Below, in pieces: positions 47,170 to 58,571 of a DNA stretch of 64,000 nt (within the stretch, counting starts at the first letter, position 1; each line of letters opens with the position of its first letter). Location: the NCBI GenBank assembly GCA_011316305.1, contig SAUG01000072.1, forward strand, positions 186,001-250,000, written 5' to 3'. The stretch is from Rusavskia elegans (taxonomy: Eukaryota; Ascomycota; Lecanoromycetes; Teloschistales; Teloschistaceae). A model generated the notes under the pieces. That model had not been told where the DNA came from and made no database searches. It was given only the letters and a program-made list of their open reading frames with translations. A program made the translations under genes and the position numbers.

Positions 47170-48855
47170 ATGGGCGACACCCGCCCTCTGTCACCTACAA
47201 CCTCTTCAGTCATCAATCCTCACCGTGATGCACGAACCATCGTTCGACTCATCCAGTGCTCTCAATGCTCACTTCCACTCAGCTCACCCCTCACACTTCC
47301 TTGTGGCAATTCAATATGTCGGAAATGCGTCCCCGAGCTGCACCCGCGGGCCAACATCTCCTATCCTATGACCGCGGAAAGACAAGAAGGCTTCCACTGT
47401 CCATTCGAGGCATGTGGGATGGAGCATTCGCTCGGCGACTGCAGCCAGGATGTCACACTGGCCAAGGTCATGGAGAGGATCAGTGTCGAGGTCGCCCGAT
47501 ATCGGCCGCTTACGACAGACACACCTTTACAGCTTGTGGAAACGGTCTCGCCTCCGGATATCATTTCCATTGATGGACCCAAGACGGAAGCTCCACGATC
47601 ACGGACACTCAATGGGGGGCGTTTGGTAGCGACGTACACCATGGCTGAACTCGGAGAACTCGGATATAACGCCGAGGTCGACTATCATCCTGTCTCTCCA
47701 GGCAATGATACTTACGAAGAACTTGATGTCGCTATGCTTGCGAACCTCAAGGAAGAGACCAAAAACGAGTTCGATTGCCAAGTGTGCTATGGACTCATGC
47801 TGGACCCATTGACTACCAATTGCGGACATACATTCTGCCGAAAATGCGTCGCACGCATCCTCGATCATTCAAATCTGTGTCCGATCTGTCGTCGAACACT
47901 CCTCATGCGGCCAGGTGCCATCAACGAGCCAAGCAACAAGCGGCTCTCAGACTTGTTGACGAGCCTGTGTCCTGATTTGTTGGCTTCACGCGCAGAGGCT
48001 GCTTCACAGGAGGAACAAGCCATGGCAGGTGATACGAATGTTCCGTTGTTCCCATGCACACTGGCGTACCCATCCATGCCGACCTTCCTGCACATCTTCG
48101 AACCACGATACCGCCTCATGATCAGGAGAGCCATTGAGAACGGAGAAGGTAGATTCGGCATGGTGATGTACAACTCGCACATGGTCCCACAAGGCGAGCT
48201 GGGTCCGGTTCATTTCATGCAGTATGGAACGTTGCTACAAATCCGGAACATGGAGTATCTACCCGATGGTCGCAGCCTCATCGAGACCGTTGGAATTTCA
48301 AGATTTCAGGTCAAATCATGCAGCATGATCGACGGCTACATTGTGGGCAAAATCGAAAGACTCGATGACGTTCCCTTAGCCGAAGAGGAACGCATTGAGG
48401 CGTCGGAGACCAGTGGACCGCCAGCTCCACCCGACGATCTGGCCGCGCAGCTCGACCGCCTATCTACGGCACAAATGCTCCGGGAGTGTACCGACTTTTC
48501 CAACCGGATGCGAGCGGCTTCGCAATCATGGATACAAGCACGAGTGATTGTGGCGTACGGGCCGCCTCCAGACGATCCGGCAATATTCCCATACTGGTTC
48601 GCTAGCATCGTTCCGGTTCATGAATTAGATAAGTATCAGCTGCTCAAGACCAGAAGTGTGCGCGAAAGGCTGAAGATGACGGTGCGCTGGGTGCGCCGAA
48701 TTGAAGCGCAACAATGGTACGGTCCCCATACTTTCCTTCTGCCACCATCCCCTCACCCTTTTAGCCCAGTCGCTCGTGCTCGACCTGGCTTGATCAAGTT
48801 GTCTAACGGATGGATTGGCGTGAAGGGACATGCCGCACTCCGCCGAAGAGTCTGA
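47170..48855 (+). CDS. RING finger and LON-substrate-binding domain protein (CrgA/LONRF-like)
   Basis: Single exon, 561 aa. Two zinc-finger regions: a first partial RING at about residues 30-85 (CSQCSLPLSSPLTLPCGNSICRKC, with CPFEAC further on). The second is a full C3HC4 RING at about 204-242 (CQVCYGLMLDPLTTNCGHTF, then C-R-K-C and CPICRR). From about residue 290 a LON N-terminal domain: PLFPCTLAYPSMPTFLHIFE, PRYRLMIRRAIENG, GRFGMVMYN, GRSLIETVGISRFQV. This two-part architecture is that of animal LONRF proteins and Mucor CrgA, a repressor of light-induced carotenogenesis. It lacks the AAA and protease domains of true Lon. Likely a ubiquitin ligase; target unknown. Confidence 0.87.
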   Translation: MGDTRPLSPTTSSVINPHRDARTIVRLIQCSQCSLPLSSPLTLPCGNSICRKCVPELHPRANISYPMTAERQEGFHCPFEACGMEHSLGDCSQDVTLAKVMERISVEVARYRPLTTDTPLQLVETVSPPDIISIDGPKTEAPRSRTLNGGRLVATYTMAELGELGYNAEVDYHPVSPGNDTYEELDVAMLANLKEETKNEFDCQVCYGLMLDPLTTNCGHTFCRKCVARILDHSNLCPICRRTLLMRPGAINEPSNKRLSDLLTSLCPDLLASRAEAASQEEQAMAGDTNVPLFPCTLAYPSMPTFLHIFEPRYRLMIRRAIENGEGRFGMVMYNSHMVPQGELGPVHFMQYGTLLQIRNMEYLPDGRSLIETVGISRFQVKSCSMIDGYIVGKIERLDDVPLAEEERIEASETSGPPAPPDDLAAQLDRLSTAQMLRECTDFSNRMRAASQSWIQARVIVAYGPPPDDPAIFPYWFASIVPVHELDKYQLLKTRSVRERLKMTVRWVRRIEAQQWYGPHTFLLPPSPHPFSPVARARPGLIKLSNGWIGVKGHAALRRRV

Positions 48856-49528
48856 CGATGGCTCTGAATCTTACGATGGCCAGCCGAATAGCGAATGAGA
48901 GCACAAGACTAACTTTGCAAACCATGAGACAGGGCCCGAAGTAGTCCCTGCACAGTCTTATGACTATCCGTCCTCGGATGTCTTCTAGCATTGGTAGCGT
49001 ATCGTGCTCTGTCGCATACGCCGATGGCTCCTAGCCCTGACCTTCCATATCTAGATCGATAGGGAGTAATTTTTTCTTGTTTCAGATCTTTGTACAATAT
49101 CTACAGCCAGTATTTATGATCACCCCAAGATGGCATAAAATTTTCGACATAGCGGCGGCGGCGGCGGCGGCGGCGTTCTCGTTGACGATAAGGTTACCGA
49201 TATGTGACGAAGGACGGATGAAAGTACTCCTGCATCGCAAGTTGCCGAAGCAACGAAGATGGGCCGGAGGTGGCGTTCGAAGTCGGTGGGATGGCTTGCT
49301 GAAGTCAGTCGGACTGCCCTGGCAGGAGTTCTTCTCGGTCAGACATACCTTACACGGCACGTTACCTGGCTTTAGGCCATTGGGAGTCACGGTAAGCAGT
49401 ACTGATACTAGTCGAGGAATTACCCACCATAGGCTATCAATGTCATTCCTGTAAACGAGCAGGTGAATACTTACTCAGGAAATCTATATTTCATAGCTGG
49501 GTCCTGATAAATTTGCCCCCCAACACTA
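48856..49528. other. Intergenic region with a GCG microsatellite
   Basis: Spacer after the RING/LON gene. Holds an eight-unit GCG run at 49152-49175 and no ORF of interest. Confidence 0.45.
49152..49175 (+). repeat. (GCG)8 microsatellite
   Basis: Eight uninterrupted GCG triplets in otherwise non-coding sequence. Confidence 0.95.
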
Positions 49529-49854
49529 CTACAGATGCCCCCCTCTTGACTCATTGGCGCGCGATACTACGGAGACGAACCTCATCGAGCGTAAGGTAGG
49601 CTCTACACCTAATTTACTAGGCGCCCGGCATCTCACTGGCGCCAAATCCTGTTTTCGACTTTTATCCCTCGTTATATCCACTGCCTCCTCCTCGCACTAT
49701 ATAGCAGCTTATGTGTCGCATGCAGGATCCCTGCACAGCTAATGTGGCTTTCCCGCATTTTTGTGATACTAGGTACTTGCCGCGCGGTGGTATCGTCACT
49801 GTGGATCAAGTACCTGCGCCCCGGCGTCTATGAGTCAGAGGGGGGCATCTGTAG
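49529..49854. mobile_element. 326-bp TA-flanked inverted-repeat element (MITE)
   Basis: Left arm CTACAGATGCCCCCCTCTTG (49529) matches the inverted right arm ending at 49854, which reads CTACAGATGCCCCCCTCTGA inward. The arms continue to ACTCAT with a one-base indel. TA dinucleotides flank both ends (49527-49528 and 49855-49856). The interior is about 260 bp with normal GC and no ORF, so it is non-autonomous and not RIP-hit. It sits about 250 bp upstream of the transporter start codon. Confidence 0.8.
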
Positions 49855-50101
49855 TACAGCAGTATGTCCACCCCCACTACCCTAGACAGTTATTCATCTA
49901 CGTACCTTATGTAATTGAAAAGCTAGTTCTTCCCGCCCCAAGGAAAACGACTCATCTGTCATGGGACACATAGCCAGGTTAAGCAACATTCGTGGCTGTC
50001 GACCTTTTGAAACGAAAGCTGGAGCATGCTCATAAAGATCCGGATCTCGTCCATGTCGTGTGGGATTTCTTTCGTACACGCCACGACCTCCTTAGTACAC
50101 C

Positions 50102-51704
50102 ATGAAGCGACGGAGTCTCGATATCCTCCAGCAAGAACAATCTCGAGATGAACTAACAGAGGGTCTCGAGGTGCATTATGGGATTCCAATCCCACCGGAT
50201 ATGTCCCGCCCCGGACAGGACGGCTACAGAACCCCGACCGTCCATGACTACGAACGGGAGAAAGGCGACACCACGCAAGATGAGCGACCGTCAAATGCAA
50301 AGGCAGCAACCACTCAATCACCATCGACCGGTCTGTTCAGCAGGCAGTCGCCTCTCCTCAAGTTGAGCAGAATAGACCTGGACCTCGAACGACTGCATTG
50401 GAGAGAACGGATCAGGCACTACACCTGGACCTTTTTCACCCTGACCATGGCTACGGGAGGCCTTGCTAATGTCTTATATGCCGTGCCCTTTCGTTTCCGT
50501 GGCCTCGACACCATTGGTGTCGTTCTCTTCTTGTTCAACCTGCTTCTGTTCGTCATCAATGTCTCGATGATTTCTTTGCGCTTCTATACATTTCCCGAAA
50601 CCTTCCGAGCTTCCTATATGCATCCTAGCGAGAGACTGTTCCTTCCTGCTTCAGTCGTCTCCTTCGGCACCCTTCTGATCAATACATCTCAGTACGGGCT
50701 CCCCAAGGCGGGACTATGGTTGGGCCGAGCTGTGACCGTGCTGTTCTGGATAGATGCTGCTCTGGCGGTCCTCTCCTCCGGCGGGATATATCTGTTGATG
50801 TCAGTGCTCTTCAGCCTTCTGCAAGGACATTCAGGTGCTGGACTGAATGGCCTTATATGCGCCTCTAAGACATAGGCTCAGCTAATCCGTTGAGACCAGG
50901 TGGTCTACCAAATCATTTACGGTAGAAACCATGACACCAATCTGGATTTTCCCCATTTACCCTCTCCTCATCACCGGGCCTCACGCGGCCATTATATGCA
51001 AGAGCTTGAGTCCGTCAGTAGCTCTTGATATCATCATCGGCGGCTTCACGCTCCAAGGCATTGGGTTCCTGGTAGCCTTTATGATCTACGCATCCTTCAT
51101 CTACCGACTCATGACTCAAAAGCTCCCCCAAGCAAGCGCCAGACCAGGCATGTTCGTCTCAGTCGGACCGAGCGGCTTCACCGTCGCCGCAGTTCTGGGA
51201 ATGGCAGACGCTTTGCCCAGAAGCGTGCCGCCAGACTTCATGGGCGACGGACCTTTGGCAGCAATGATCCTCAAAATCGTGGCCAACTGGGCATGCCTGT
51301 GGATCTGGGGACTTGCAATGTGGTTCTTCTTCGTATCTGTGGGGGCCCATTGGAGCTGCGCGCGTCAGGATGAGCATTTGGCATTTGATATGACGTGGTT
51401 TTCCTTCATATTTCCCAACACGGCATTGATCACGGCTACGTTTGCGGTTGGGAAGGCGTTTCAATCCAAGGCGATCCAAATCATTGGCTGTGTGATGACG
51501 GTCCTTCTGGTCATCGCTTGGTTCGTGGTGTTTGGGATGATGGTCCGAGCCATCGTACGGAAGCAGATCTTGTGGCCGCAGAAAGGCGAAGATCGTGATG
51601 AAGGTGGCTTCACAGCACCGGAAAAGCAACCCGAAAGACACTTGAGTACTTTGTCGAAGATGACATCCAACGCATTGGCATCGATCAAGTCGAACGGCCG
51701 ATAA
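50102..51704 (+). CDS. TDT-family transporter (Mae1 malate permease / Ssu1 type)
   Basis: Two exons, 50102-50799 and 50900-51704, with a 100-nt intron at 50800-50899 (CTAAT branch); 500 aa. The splice gives IYLLMWSTKSFTVETMTPIW, fitting the family. About ten membrane spans follow a hydrophilic N-terminus of some 110 residues: WTFFTLTMATGGLANVLYAV, GVVLFLFNLLLFVINVSMIS, LPASVVSFGTLLINTSQYG, WIFPIYPLLITGPHAAII, GPSGFTVAAVLGMADALP and others. HWSCARQDEHLAFDMTWFSF and FIFPNTALITATFAVG are the C-terminal signature. Family members move C4-dicarboxylates (Mae1) or export sulfite (Ssu1). The WSTKSFTVETMTPIW stretch looks more Mae1-like to me, but the substrate is not settled. Confidence 0.86.
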
Positions 51705-52648
51705 AGATGGCAGCCACTCCCTCACGATTACGATCAGCAGACGTTTTCAGACCGAAGAGTATTTCGCCTGTGACTACGAGGATCGTTAAGTATCTATCAT
51801 CGATTCTTTCGACAGCCACACAACACTGCATATTGTGTCGGGCCCTTACCGCCCTCTCCGCATCCCTCCGTTGTTTTCTGCATACTCCAACAACCGACCT
51901 CTCCACAAGACCATTAATTCTACGGGCCAACGAGTCAGATTTCCGGACAGATTGTCGCTGGGCAAACTGCTGAAACGAAGTCGCAATAGGGGCGTAGAGT
52001 AGCCGGTACCACGACATAAAATTCGATCTCGTGACTAGATGACTTAGTATGACCAGACAGCTCCCACAGAATCCATGCCAAGCTGGTCCGAATGCTGTAA
52101 ATTTAATTCCCCAGCGATGACGTCAATCCGCCGTATCAACCTCGTCAGGCTGCCAGCCTTTCTCCAACAGCCAAAATGCAACCACCATACCTGTTTGAAC
52201 CAAAAGCTGCCCACTCAACGGTCAATCGGTAGCGCAGGTATCTGGTGGTCGAAGCTCTCTGGACTTTCCCTTCAACGCTTGCATCGCCCACTGATAGACT
52301 GTGTATCCCCACCTGCTGCATTTGGTTTACAGCCTACATTCTGGACCTCTTGCAGATGATCCAATCCTAAGTATCCGCTTGTCACCCTTCTCGGTTCATT
52401 TTGTCCAATGCCTGCCTAGCAACTAAACCACGTTTGAGGCTCTGGCCTGTGTCTATTTTGTGCAAGGCGCATCTGAGCCTTACGCTCCGCATCTACTTTT
52501 AGCTGTCAACCTGCTCCATGTAGTTACCTCCGCTCGTCTGTTGTCGATTATTGCTGCCTTGCAACCCACAATTCGTGCTTTCGTCTTTCGTATCTCATTC
52601 TCAGGATAGACTTGGGCGTCGATCAGATTCGACAGCTAGGGCTACGTT
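51705..52648. other. Intergenic region upstream of the RBR ligase gene
   Basis: Overlapping short ORFs on both strands (for example 51685-52017 minus, overlapping the transporter 3' end) lack family features. Probably the transporter 3' UTR and the RBR promoter. Confidence 0.35.
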
Positions 52649-55256
52649 ATGAAAGTTGCAATCCCGTCTCAACAAGTCTCCATCGGAGCAGACCCCTTGA
52701 GTTTTGCTTACAGTTCTCACACCTCCGAGCTTCGCCCTGCTCGTATGGAAGAAGCTGGTAAGAGAGCACCATTTGGATCACAATTCATGTCCGAATATGG
52801 TGCAGCCCAGCAACATCGGGCTCCGGATATCCAACGTCCGCTTGTTCACGTCAATTTACCACAAAGCCGGTACTCGACCCAGAGAGGAGCAAAAGCCTCC
52901 GCTGAGAAGCCGTTACTCGATCCCTTCAGGCATCGTCGACCGCAACAAACGTTGCCGACTTCATTCTACCATGCAGCCCCGTCTAGGGCACCTCCACCAC
53001 CGCCGACGGGAATGGAGGCTAGCGCAGGGTTGCAAGAATCCCCTCAACGAACCTCTGTGAGAGCCGTTCAGGTCGACGGCTTAGAACAGACACCGTGGCA
53101 TGAGTACGAAATCCCCGGGGAGCTGGAAATATTACAGCCTAACGTGCCAGACGAGATACGGGGTATCATCCAAGAAACCCTAGATGAGCAACGGGCCATC
53201 AGGCTGTCGAGAATGCAGGTCCCAGCAATCGTGGTGGGGACGACAAACGATACAGAACATGAAACACGGCTAGTAGATGCGCGAACGGCGGTCGCTGAGA
53301 GCTCAGCAATGGCTTCTAGTCGGCAAGCCGGATCTACCTCGTCCAGTATTCGAACGCAATCATTTGATCTATCCCTGAACTCAACAACAAGTCTAGGGTC
53401 AAGCGTTGTTGGAAAAGATCCTATCAATCCACCAGACTCCAGGGCATCCGAAACGGACTCAAACGCAACCAACAGGCGGTTACAGAAGAGCCGAGAAAAG
53501 TTATCGAGAGCTCATGGCCTTTTCAAGATGCTTCGCAGACCTAGGGATGCCCTTGTCGCCGCAGGAATCGAGCAAGAGCCTGAGACTTACGAATGCACCA
53601 GTTGTTTCGACGACATACCAAACAAAGAAGCTATCGGGGTGCCATGCCGCCACAGATACTGCGCCCCCTGTTTTTCTCAACTCATCGCTACCGCTTTACA
53701 GAACGAAGACCATTTCCCCCCAAAATGCTGCTTACAAGAAATCCCCAGAAGAGTCCTCCGGAAATACCTCAAAGCTAAAGAACTCGCATCATTCGATGAC
53801 AAAGCTTTGGAGTATGCCGTGGCGGTTGGTAGTCGCTACTACTGCGCTCAACCTGAATGTGCTAAGTGGATTGATACCACGAAGGCACGATCACAGAATG
53901 GGGCTTTGGAATGTCCGCATTGTAGCTACAGCATGTGCACCACATGTCGAGGGCCAGTGCACCCAGTGGATCAAGACTGTCCGCAAGACTTCGGTTTGAA
54001 CTCGATCTTGGAGCAGGCAGAGAGAGCTGGCTGGCGAAGATGCTACAATTGTAGGGCTTTGGTTGAGTTGAATTCGGGGTGCAGGCACATCACCTGTAAA
54101 TGCCGAGCGGAGTTTTGGTAGGTCTACCACACGCGTCCCGAATTTCTCTCTGGCTCACTGAGTATGCTAATTAATGAAATTCAGCTATACATGCGGCGCT
54201 CGATGGCGAACTTGCTCCTGCACGGAAGAAGACCAAATCCAACGAGCCACCCGAATCAGTGAGAACCTCCAAAGACTGGACGCCGAAACGCGTGCAGAAG
54301 AAGAAGAAATCCGCGCCGCCATTGCCGCCGTAGAAGCAGCAGAACACGAAGCCGCAGAGGCACGACGAGAAGAGGAACAGCGTCAGGAAGAAGAAGGCGC
54401 CGAAGAAGCAAGACGAATCACCATGCTGGAATACCAAAGAGTAGAGAAGATCGTCCAACACTACAATCGTCTGCGTGATATCATGGCACACATCCATTCA
54501 GCACACACCAACGCTTTAACCCAACGGCACGATCAGGAAATGCAAAATCTGGAAAAGAAAGAGACTACCCTTCTCCTCGTAGGAAAAGGAGACTCAGAAA
54601 CCAACAACGACGACATAGAACGCGTGAAAATCATCACCACCACAGACGCCAAGATCACCCAACTCCGCAAAACCCACACCTCAGTCCTTATCCAAACACG
54701 CGCCCGCCACCGCCACGACGAGGATTCCTTCCTCCTCTCCATCGCAGAACCATCCGCCCCTTCCCCCCCTCACCAAGACGAAGACACTGAAATCGATGCC
54801 GCCACAAAACTAGAAACACTCCTCGCCGCCCAAGAGCTCGAGCGCTCAACCCTCCGCTCGATCCAAGCTCGCGAGATCGAAAAATGGAAGAAGAGAGGCG
54901 CGTATCGTTTGCAGACACTTAAACGAGAGGAAGAAAGGAGGGCAGACGAAAGAGAGAGGGAACTTGAGAGTTTAAGAGAGGAAGCGAAGAGGGTGAAGAG
55001 AGTGCAGTGGGCGGAGTGGAAGTGGATGGATGTTTTGAGGGAGGAGAGGGTGCGGTTGTTGGGGGAGGATAAGAGGACGATGATGTTGAATGGAGGGGAG
55101 GTTGAGGTAGGCTTGGGGTTAGGAGAAGTTGTGGAGGCGGAGGCGGAGGTAGATGGTGGGACGGAGGGGAGGGTTCCAGGGGCGTTTTTAATGCCTTTGC
55201 TGAACGGGGAATATATATCCGTTGGGATCGATGTCACTACTCCACCGCGCTATTGA
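52649..55256 (+). CDS. RBR (RING-between-RING) E3 ubiquitin ligase
   Basis: Two exons, 52649-54117 and 54185-55256, with a 67-nt intron at 54118-54184; 846 aa. The splice completes the IBR/RING2 segment as CKCRAEFCYTCGARWRTCSC. RING1 starts at about residue 313 (CTSCFDDIPNKEAIGVPCRH, then YCAPC). IBR is at about 400-440 (YYCAQPECAKWIDTT, CPHCSYSMCTTCRG). RING2 is at about 465-500 (RRCYNCRALVELNSGCRHIT), with the expected catalytic Cys in the CRHITC region. The remaining 340 residues are a highly charged, Ala/Glu/Arg-rich coiled coil (EEEEIRAAIAAVEAAEHEAA and onward). The N-terminus is disordered. RBR ligases form a ubiquitin thioester on RING2. Substrate unknown. Confidence 0.9.
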
Positions 55257-55565
55257 AGGTGGAAGTTTATCCCAGGTACAGTATTTGAGCAATTGTGACA
55301 ACGAAATCCCACATCAAGGTATCGATTGCCGTAGCGCCTCATTGCGATTGGATTGTTGATACAACGTACATGTACGAACAGGTGAGCACGAGCAACAATG
55401 TACTTCAGACCGGTCAGTTGTATTACTGCAATCAATGATGTAGTCCGCCCGAGCGGACCGAAGAATGCAGAGACTGCGTCCGTATTAACAATGCCTTAAT
55501 TGTCAAGCACAAGCCAGGTATGTGACATGCCACGAACCACCCCAAACACCTCCGCTGCCCATCCA
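55257..55565. other. Convergent 3' spacer
   Basis: 309 bp between the RBR gene stop and the stop of the next minus-strand gene; nothing recognised. Confidence 0.35.
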
Positions 55566-57731
55566 TCACGCCTCCGTCATGTTGATGCCCATGTGCCGCA
55601 ACCGGTCATTGCGGTTGCTGGGAGTGTGATCGCAATCGTCCGTTGCTAAATCTTCAGCATCAGCCTCGTCTGCACTCTCCTGTTTGCAACGATAGATGAA
55701 CTGACAGAGGGCTTCGTAATTGGCTCTGTTCTGACTTAACATGCTCCAGTCGATTTTACCGTCCGCAGTCCGTGGCTGCTGGCCGGGGGGCCAATCTGAC
55801 ACCTCTTGATCACAGTAGGCCATGTACTTTCGACTTTGAGCGGTAATGTAGGCGTCGACTCGGGCTTGGTGAGCGACGCACCACTCCGGGTCGCTGGGGC
55901 TTCCGCTGCGTCCATTGGATTCGTAGTATTTGACGTACACCTTGCCAAACTCTCTTGGGGGTGAATTTGAGGGTGAAGATGGTGTTGGCGTAGAGGTATA
56001 CCGTGCGTACTTGCCAACGCTTGAAGTGAACCCTTCGGTGGATTTGACTGTTGCACGCCTGAACTCGCTCTCTGTTTTGCGGACAATATCAGAGCTCGAG
56101 TCAGAAGGATCGGACTCGTCGGCATCGTAGGGTTTGGATGAATCCTGGCTAGTTTCGTTGTTCAACATGCGCCAGGGGTTCGCGGGAGATGCTACACGCT
56201 CATTTATCTTTTGTCTGAGAGCTTTGTTGGTTCTGAACTCATCGTGAGATGAATCTGGTGCCGGAATGGAACCGCTTGAAGGACTGCTTGGACGTTCCGT
56301 GTCGCCACACTCAGCGTCCAGCGAACTGACACTGTGAGGAGTGCTTGGACATTCCGTGTCGCTGTTCTTGGGGTGCAGCGAACTGAGACTCGGGACAGCC
56401 TTGACTTTCTTGGTCATCGTATTTACTGAGGATTCTGGAGAGCCTTCGCAATCGGCCTTGAGGTGCTCTTCAATGTATGTGTCTTGCGTTGGAGGAAGTA
56501 AAGGAGAGATGGCGCTGGATTGAGCAAGTTGGTCCGGCTCACGCGACAGACCCTTGGGTGCGTCCGGATCGTTGAGCAGCGTCCGGCTGTTGATTGGCAA
56601 ACTTTCACGGTCTGAATCTTCCCCACTAGCTGTGTACATTGATTGCAAGGCTGCGTGTCGTTTCCTTCGGTCTGCCTGCGCTTTATCCCATGGGTCCCGT
56701 GGTCCCATACCGGCTTCTGCGCTAGTTTCTTCGGTCGAAGAGCGCTTGGAACTCTTGAGCACTTTTCCCGCAGGCCAGAATGTACCGGTGAAGTCCTCGC
56801 TGGACTTTCGATCGCACTCGAATACGTGGGAACCCTTAGCGGCGCTTTGTAACATCGAAATAGACAGTTCTTCTGCACGGTCTTGATCATTTACCAAGTC
56901 TTCATCACAAGATTGTGTAATCGCTGGGTCGATTGCTGCGCTTCGAGACCTCGCTGGTGACAGACGCGAAAGCCCCTGTGGGGTCGCTTCAGCTTGAGCG
57001 ACCTTGGGAGAGGCTTGCTCGACCAATGTCATTCCCCTGAGACGCATGTGTGGGCTGGGCCATAGCTGCTTCCGCTCGCAGTGCAAAGCACCGGGGGATG
57101 TGGTTGGCTGTGAATGCTTTGTGGATAGTCCGGACTTGGTCGGTGTCACAGCCGGAGTTATCACACCATCGCCGTCGTGATCGTTCAAGGAGTCCTCCAG
57201 AGTTGATCGAGGAATCTCGGTTCTGATTCTTGGGGGTTCATCATCGATCGGTGTGTATTCGATAGGTGAATGGTCGTGTCCGAAATCTGGAGATGAATGC
57301 TCGTTTGATGGATGCTCGTGTGACGAGTGCACTACCTTCGTTGGTGTCTCAGGTCCATCGAGGGGTTCAGCCGTGTCTCTGAGGGCGCTCTGAATCCTTC
57401 GACTCCCTCGACCTCTGACTGATGACAAGAGTGCAGAAACATGACCGGTTTTTCTTGGTGTCTGGGGCTCGGGAGAGCCTGAAGGGCCTCCCTCTGCTTG
57501 GTTTGGAGTAGCGTAGAACGTTTGAGCCTTAGAACGAAGCGAATTTGAAAAGGCTTGAAACGTTGTGGACGCAGCTTTGCGTAATGTTTTGGGAGATGAA
57601 ATAGGCTGAGCATCTGCGTCCGATGTCGCAGCGAGCTCGACTTTCGCGTCTGAGCTGGATCTTCGGTGACCTGAGACAGGCCGCTCAGTGTCTTGCCCCC
57701 ACATCCTGCTAAGTTTGTGACGTAACGACAT
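55566..57731 (-). CDS. Disordered hypothetical protein
   Basis: Single exon, 721 aa, starting MSLRHKLSRMWGQDTERPVS. Nearly all Ser/Pro/Asp/Glu-rich low complexity: several repeated blocks of the type SSLxxExGDTERPSSPSSG (about residues 455-500) and an acidic C-terminal stretch. A conserved-looking ordered piece lies at about 610-690: YVKYYESNGRSGSPSDPEWC, VAHQARVDAYITAQSRKYMA, DGKIDWSMLSQNRANYEALC, FIYRCKQE. I do not recognise a family. The uninterrupted 2.2-kb frame and the ordered C-terminus argue that it is real. Confidence 0.72.
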   Translation of the reverse strand: MSLRHKLSRMWGQDTERPVSGHRRSSSDAKVELAATSDADAQPISSPKTLRKAASTTFQAFSNSLRSKAQTFYATPNQAEGGPSGSPEPQTPRKTGHVSALLSSVRGRGSRRIQSALRDTAEPLDGPETPTKVVHSSHEHPSNEHSSPDFGHDHSPIEYTPIDDEPPRIRTEIPRSTLEDSLNDHDGDGVITPAVTPTKSGLSTKHSQPTTSPGALHCERKQLWPSPHMRLRGMTLVEQASPKVAQAEATPQGLSRLSPARSRSAAIDPAITQSCDEDLVNDQDRAEELSISMLQSAAKGSHVFECDRKSSEDFTGTFWPAGKVLKSSKRSSTEETSAEAGMGPRDPWDKAQADRRKRHAALQSMYTASGEDSDRESLPINSRTLLNDPDAPKGLSREPDQLAQSSAISPLLPPTQDTYIEEHLKADCEGSPESSVNTMTKKVKAVPSLSSLHPKNSDTECPSTPHSVSSLDAECGDTERPSSPSSGSIPAPDSSHDEFRTNKALRQKINERVASPANPWRMLNNETSQDSSKPYDADESDPSDSSSDIVRKTESEFRRATVKSTEGFTSSVGKYARYTSTPTPSSPSNSPPREFGKVYVKYYESNGRSGSPSDPEWCVAHQARVDAYITAQSRKYMAYCDQEVSDWPPGQQPRTADGKIDWSMLSQNRANYEALCQFIYRCKQESADEADAEDLATDDCDHTPSNRNDRLRHMGINMTEA

Positions 57732-58571
57732 GATGCAGAAAGCTATGGGAGTGTATGATGTATGATGTATGGGTGAAGGGTGATGCTACGGCAAGAGGAG
57801 TGTACATGCAAGTAAGGTGACAAGAAAGGACGCTGCCAATACTCAGAGCGGAGACTGGAGTGGGCAGGAGCAACGGATCAAAATTACAGCACAGGCAGGC
57901 ACGATGAAGATGACATGTGTGGGTGTGCAGGTGAAAGCTCGATAGATCATCATCGATACCTCGACGGCACTATTATCGATACCTCAACGTCACTTCTGTG
58001 CATTGCTTGGAACGGAACCTTGAAACATATCATCGATACCTTGACGTCTTGCAGAGACGAGAGGTTGAGTTCATAGGGAATTCTGTCGAAGGCGCATCTA
58101 TCGAAGGCGCTGACCCGCCTTACGTCAACCAAACACAGTCCGTATCATGGGAGTAGAGAGTGTGCCCATCGCAGGCCTAACATGCCAAAGCAGCGTGAAG
58201 TCGCGCCATAAGGATGGACGTTTGTTGGCCGACGCAGTCATAGAATCAATGGTTTTACGATGCGACAAGAGAATCGGCATAGTGAAGTCGTTAAGCAGTC
58301 ACACTTGCGAAATCCTGATGCATTTCAGACCAGGATGACCATCACTTTGCGGTAAGCCTGTTGGCGCAAACCAAGGCCAAGCTGCTACGCTCATCCGTTC
58401 AATTAATTGCCGCGCGCTCAGGAACGCGCTTAGAGTAAGCCTTGACTCCGATGGTTCGACCGTTTGACGGTCCTGATTCGCACATAATTGAACGCCAGCT
58501 CTCAGTGTGATTATCTCGGTCATGTCCTGAATTTTGGTCCCACAGTCCGTTTCTTAGATTTCTCAACTGCC
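57732..58571. promoter_or_regulatory. Divergent promoter region with repeated ATCGATACC motif
   Basis: 840 bp between opposing start codons. Three related copies of ATCGATACCT followed by YRACGKC lie at about 57951-57968, 57974-57991 and 58032-58048. The last two contain CRE-like AACGTCA/GACGTC. See finding. Confidence 0.5.

Noticed and set aside
51685..52017. 110-codon minus-strand ORF overlapping the transporter 3' end
   Set aside because: Antisense to coding sequence and UTR, with no family features.
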